Part shown: positions 5,205-5,216 of the stretch, one piece after another
Numbering within the stretch: position 1 is the stretch's first letter
How the letters are laid out: every line of letters starts with the position of its first letter
Assembly: GCA_031260385.1 (NCBI GenBank)
Contig: JAIRKB010000288.1
Coordinates: 1 to 5,216 of the forward strand
Reading direction: 5' to 3'
From: Propionibacteriaceae bacterium
GTDB lineage: Bacteria; Actinomycetota; Actinomycetes; Propionibacteriales; Propionibacteriaceae
Length of the DNA: 5,216 nt
Made by a program: the position numbers and the translations under genes
Notes under the pieces: model-generated
Seen by the model: only the letters and a program-made list of their open reading frames with translations
Database searches by the model: none
What the model was told of the DNA's origin: nothing

Positions 5205-5216
5205 GACAACCTCGCC

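Noticed and set aside
1..5216. tRNA, rRNA, CRISPR array, insertion sequence or riboswitch
   Set aside because: The window is almost fully coding. I saw no cloverleaf, regularly spaced repeats, transposase or terminal inverted repeats, and the only gap over 80 nt (1378-1466) is explained by the promoter and palindrome.

Overview
The window looks like chromosomal DNA from an actinobacterium. GC is in the mid-to-high 50s percent by sampling a few lines, GTG starts occur, ribosome binding sites are purine-rich (AGAGGGG, AAAGGGG), and the SAF-domain, Pr6Pr and Pro-rich CPBP proteins are of types common in that phylum. I cannot place it to genus. All five complete genes end in TAG and CTAG is not avoided, which is unusual for a GC-rich actinobacterium and may help identify the host.

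Layout: positions 1-265 on the + strand hold the 3' end of a SAF-domain protein gene, cut by the window edge. It converges with a PfkB-family sugar kinase, probably 2-keto-3-deoxygluconate kinase, on the - strand (268-1377); the two stop codons are 2 nt apart. Upstream of the kinase is a short intergenic region (1378-1466) with a good sigma-70-like promoter and a perfect 15-bp palindrome placed where a repressor would block it. The rest of the window (1467-5204, - strand) is a tandem duplication of a two-gene module. Each copy has a six-helix Pr6Pr (FAR-17a/AIG1-like) membrane protein followed directly by a CPBP-family intramembrane metalloprotease. In transcription order: Pr6Pr-1, CPBP-1, Pr6Pr-2, CPBP-2. 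Gaps range from a 113-nt overlap to about 25 nt, so the four genes very probably form one operon whose promoter lies beyond the right edge.

All four membrane proteins keep the residues expected for activity: EExxxR, FxxxH and HxxxN in both CPBP proteins, and a Thr and a His at identical positions (43 and 116) in both Pr6Pr proteins, which may match the catalytic Thr/His pair of mammalian AIG1/ADTRP. The module may therefore pair two intramembrane hydrolases, possibly one acting on a lipid ester and one on a peptide. This is inference, and the substrates are unknown. The clearest oddities are the duplication itself, the overprinted C-terminal tail of Pr6Pr-2 across the start of CPBP-2, and cytoplasmic blocks identical between the CPBP copies although the DNA has diverged at silent sites.
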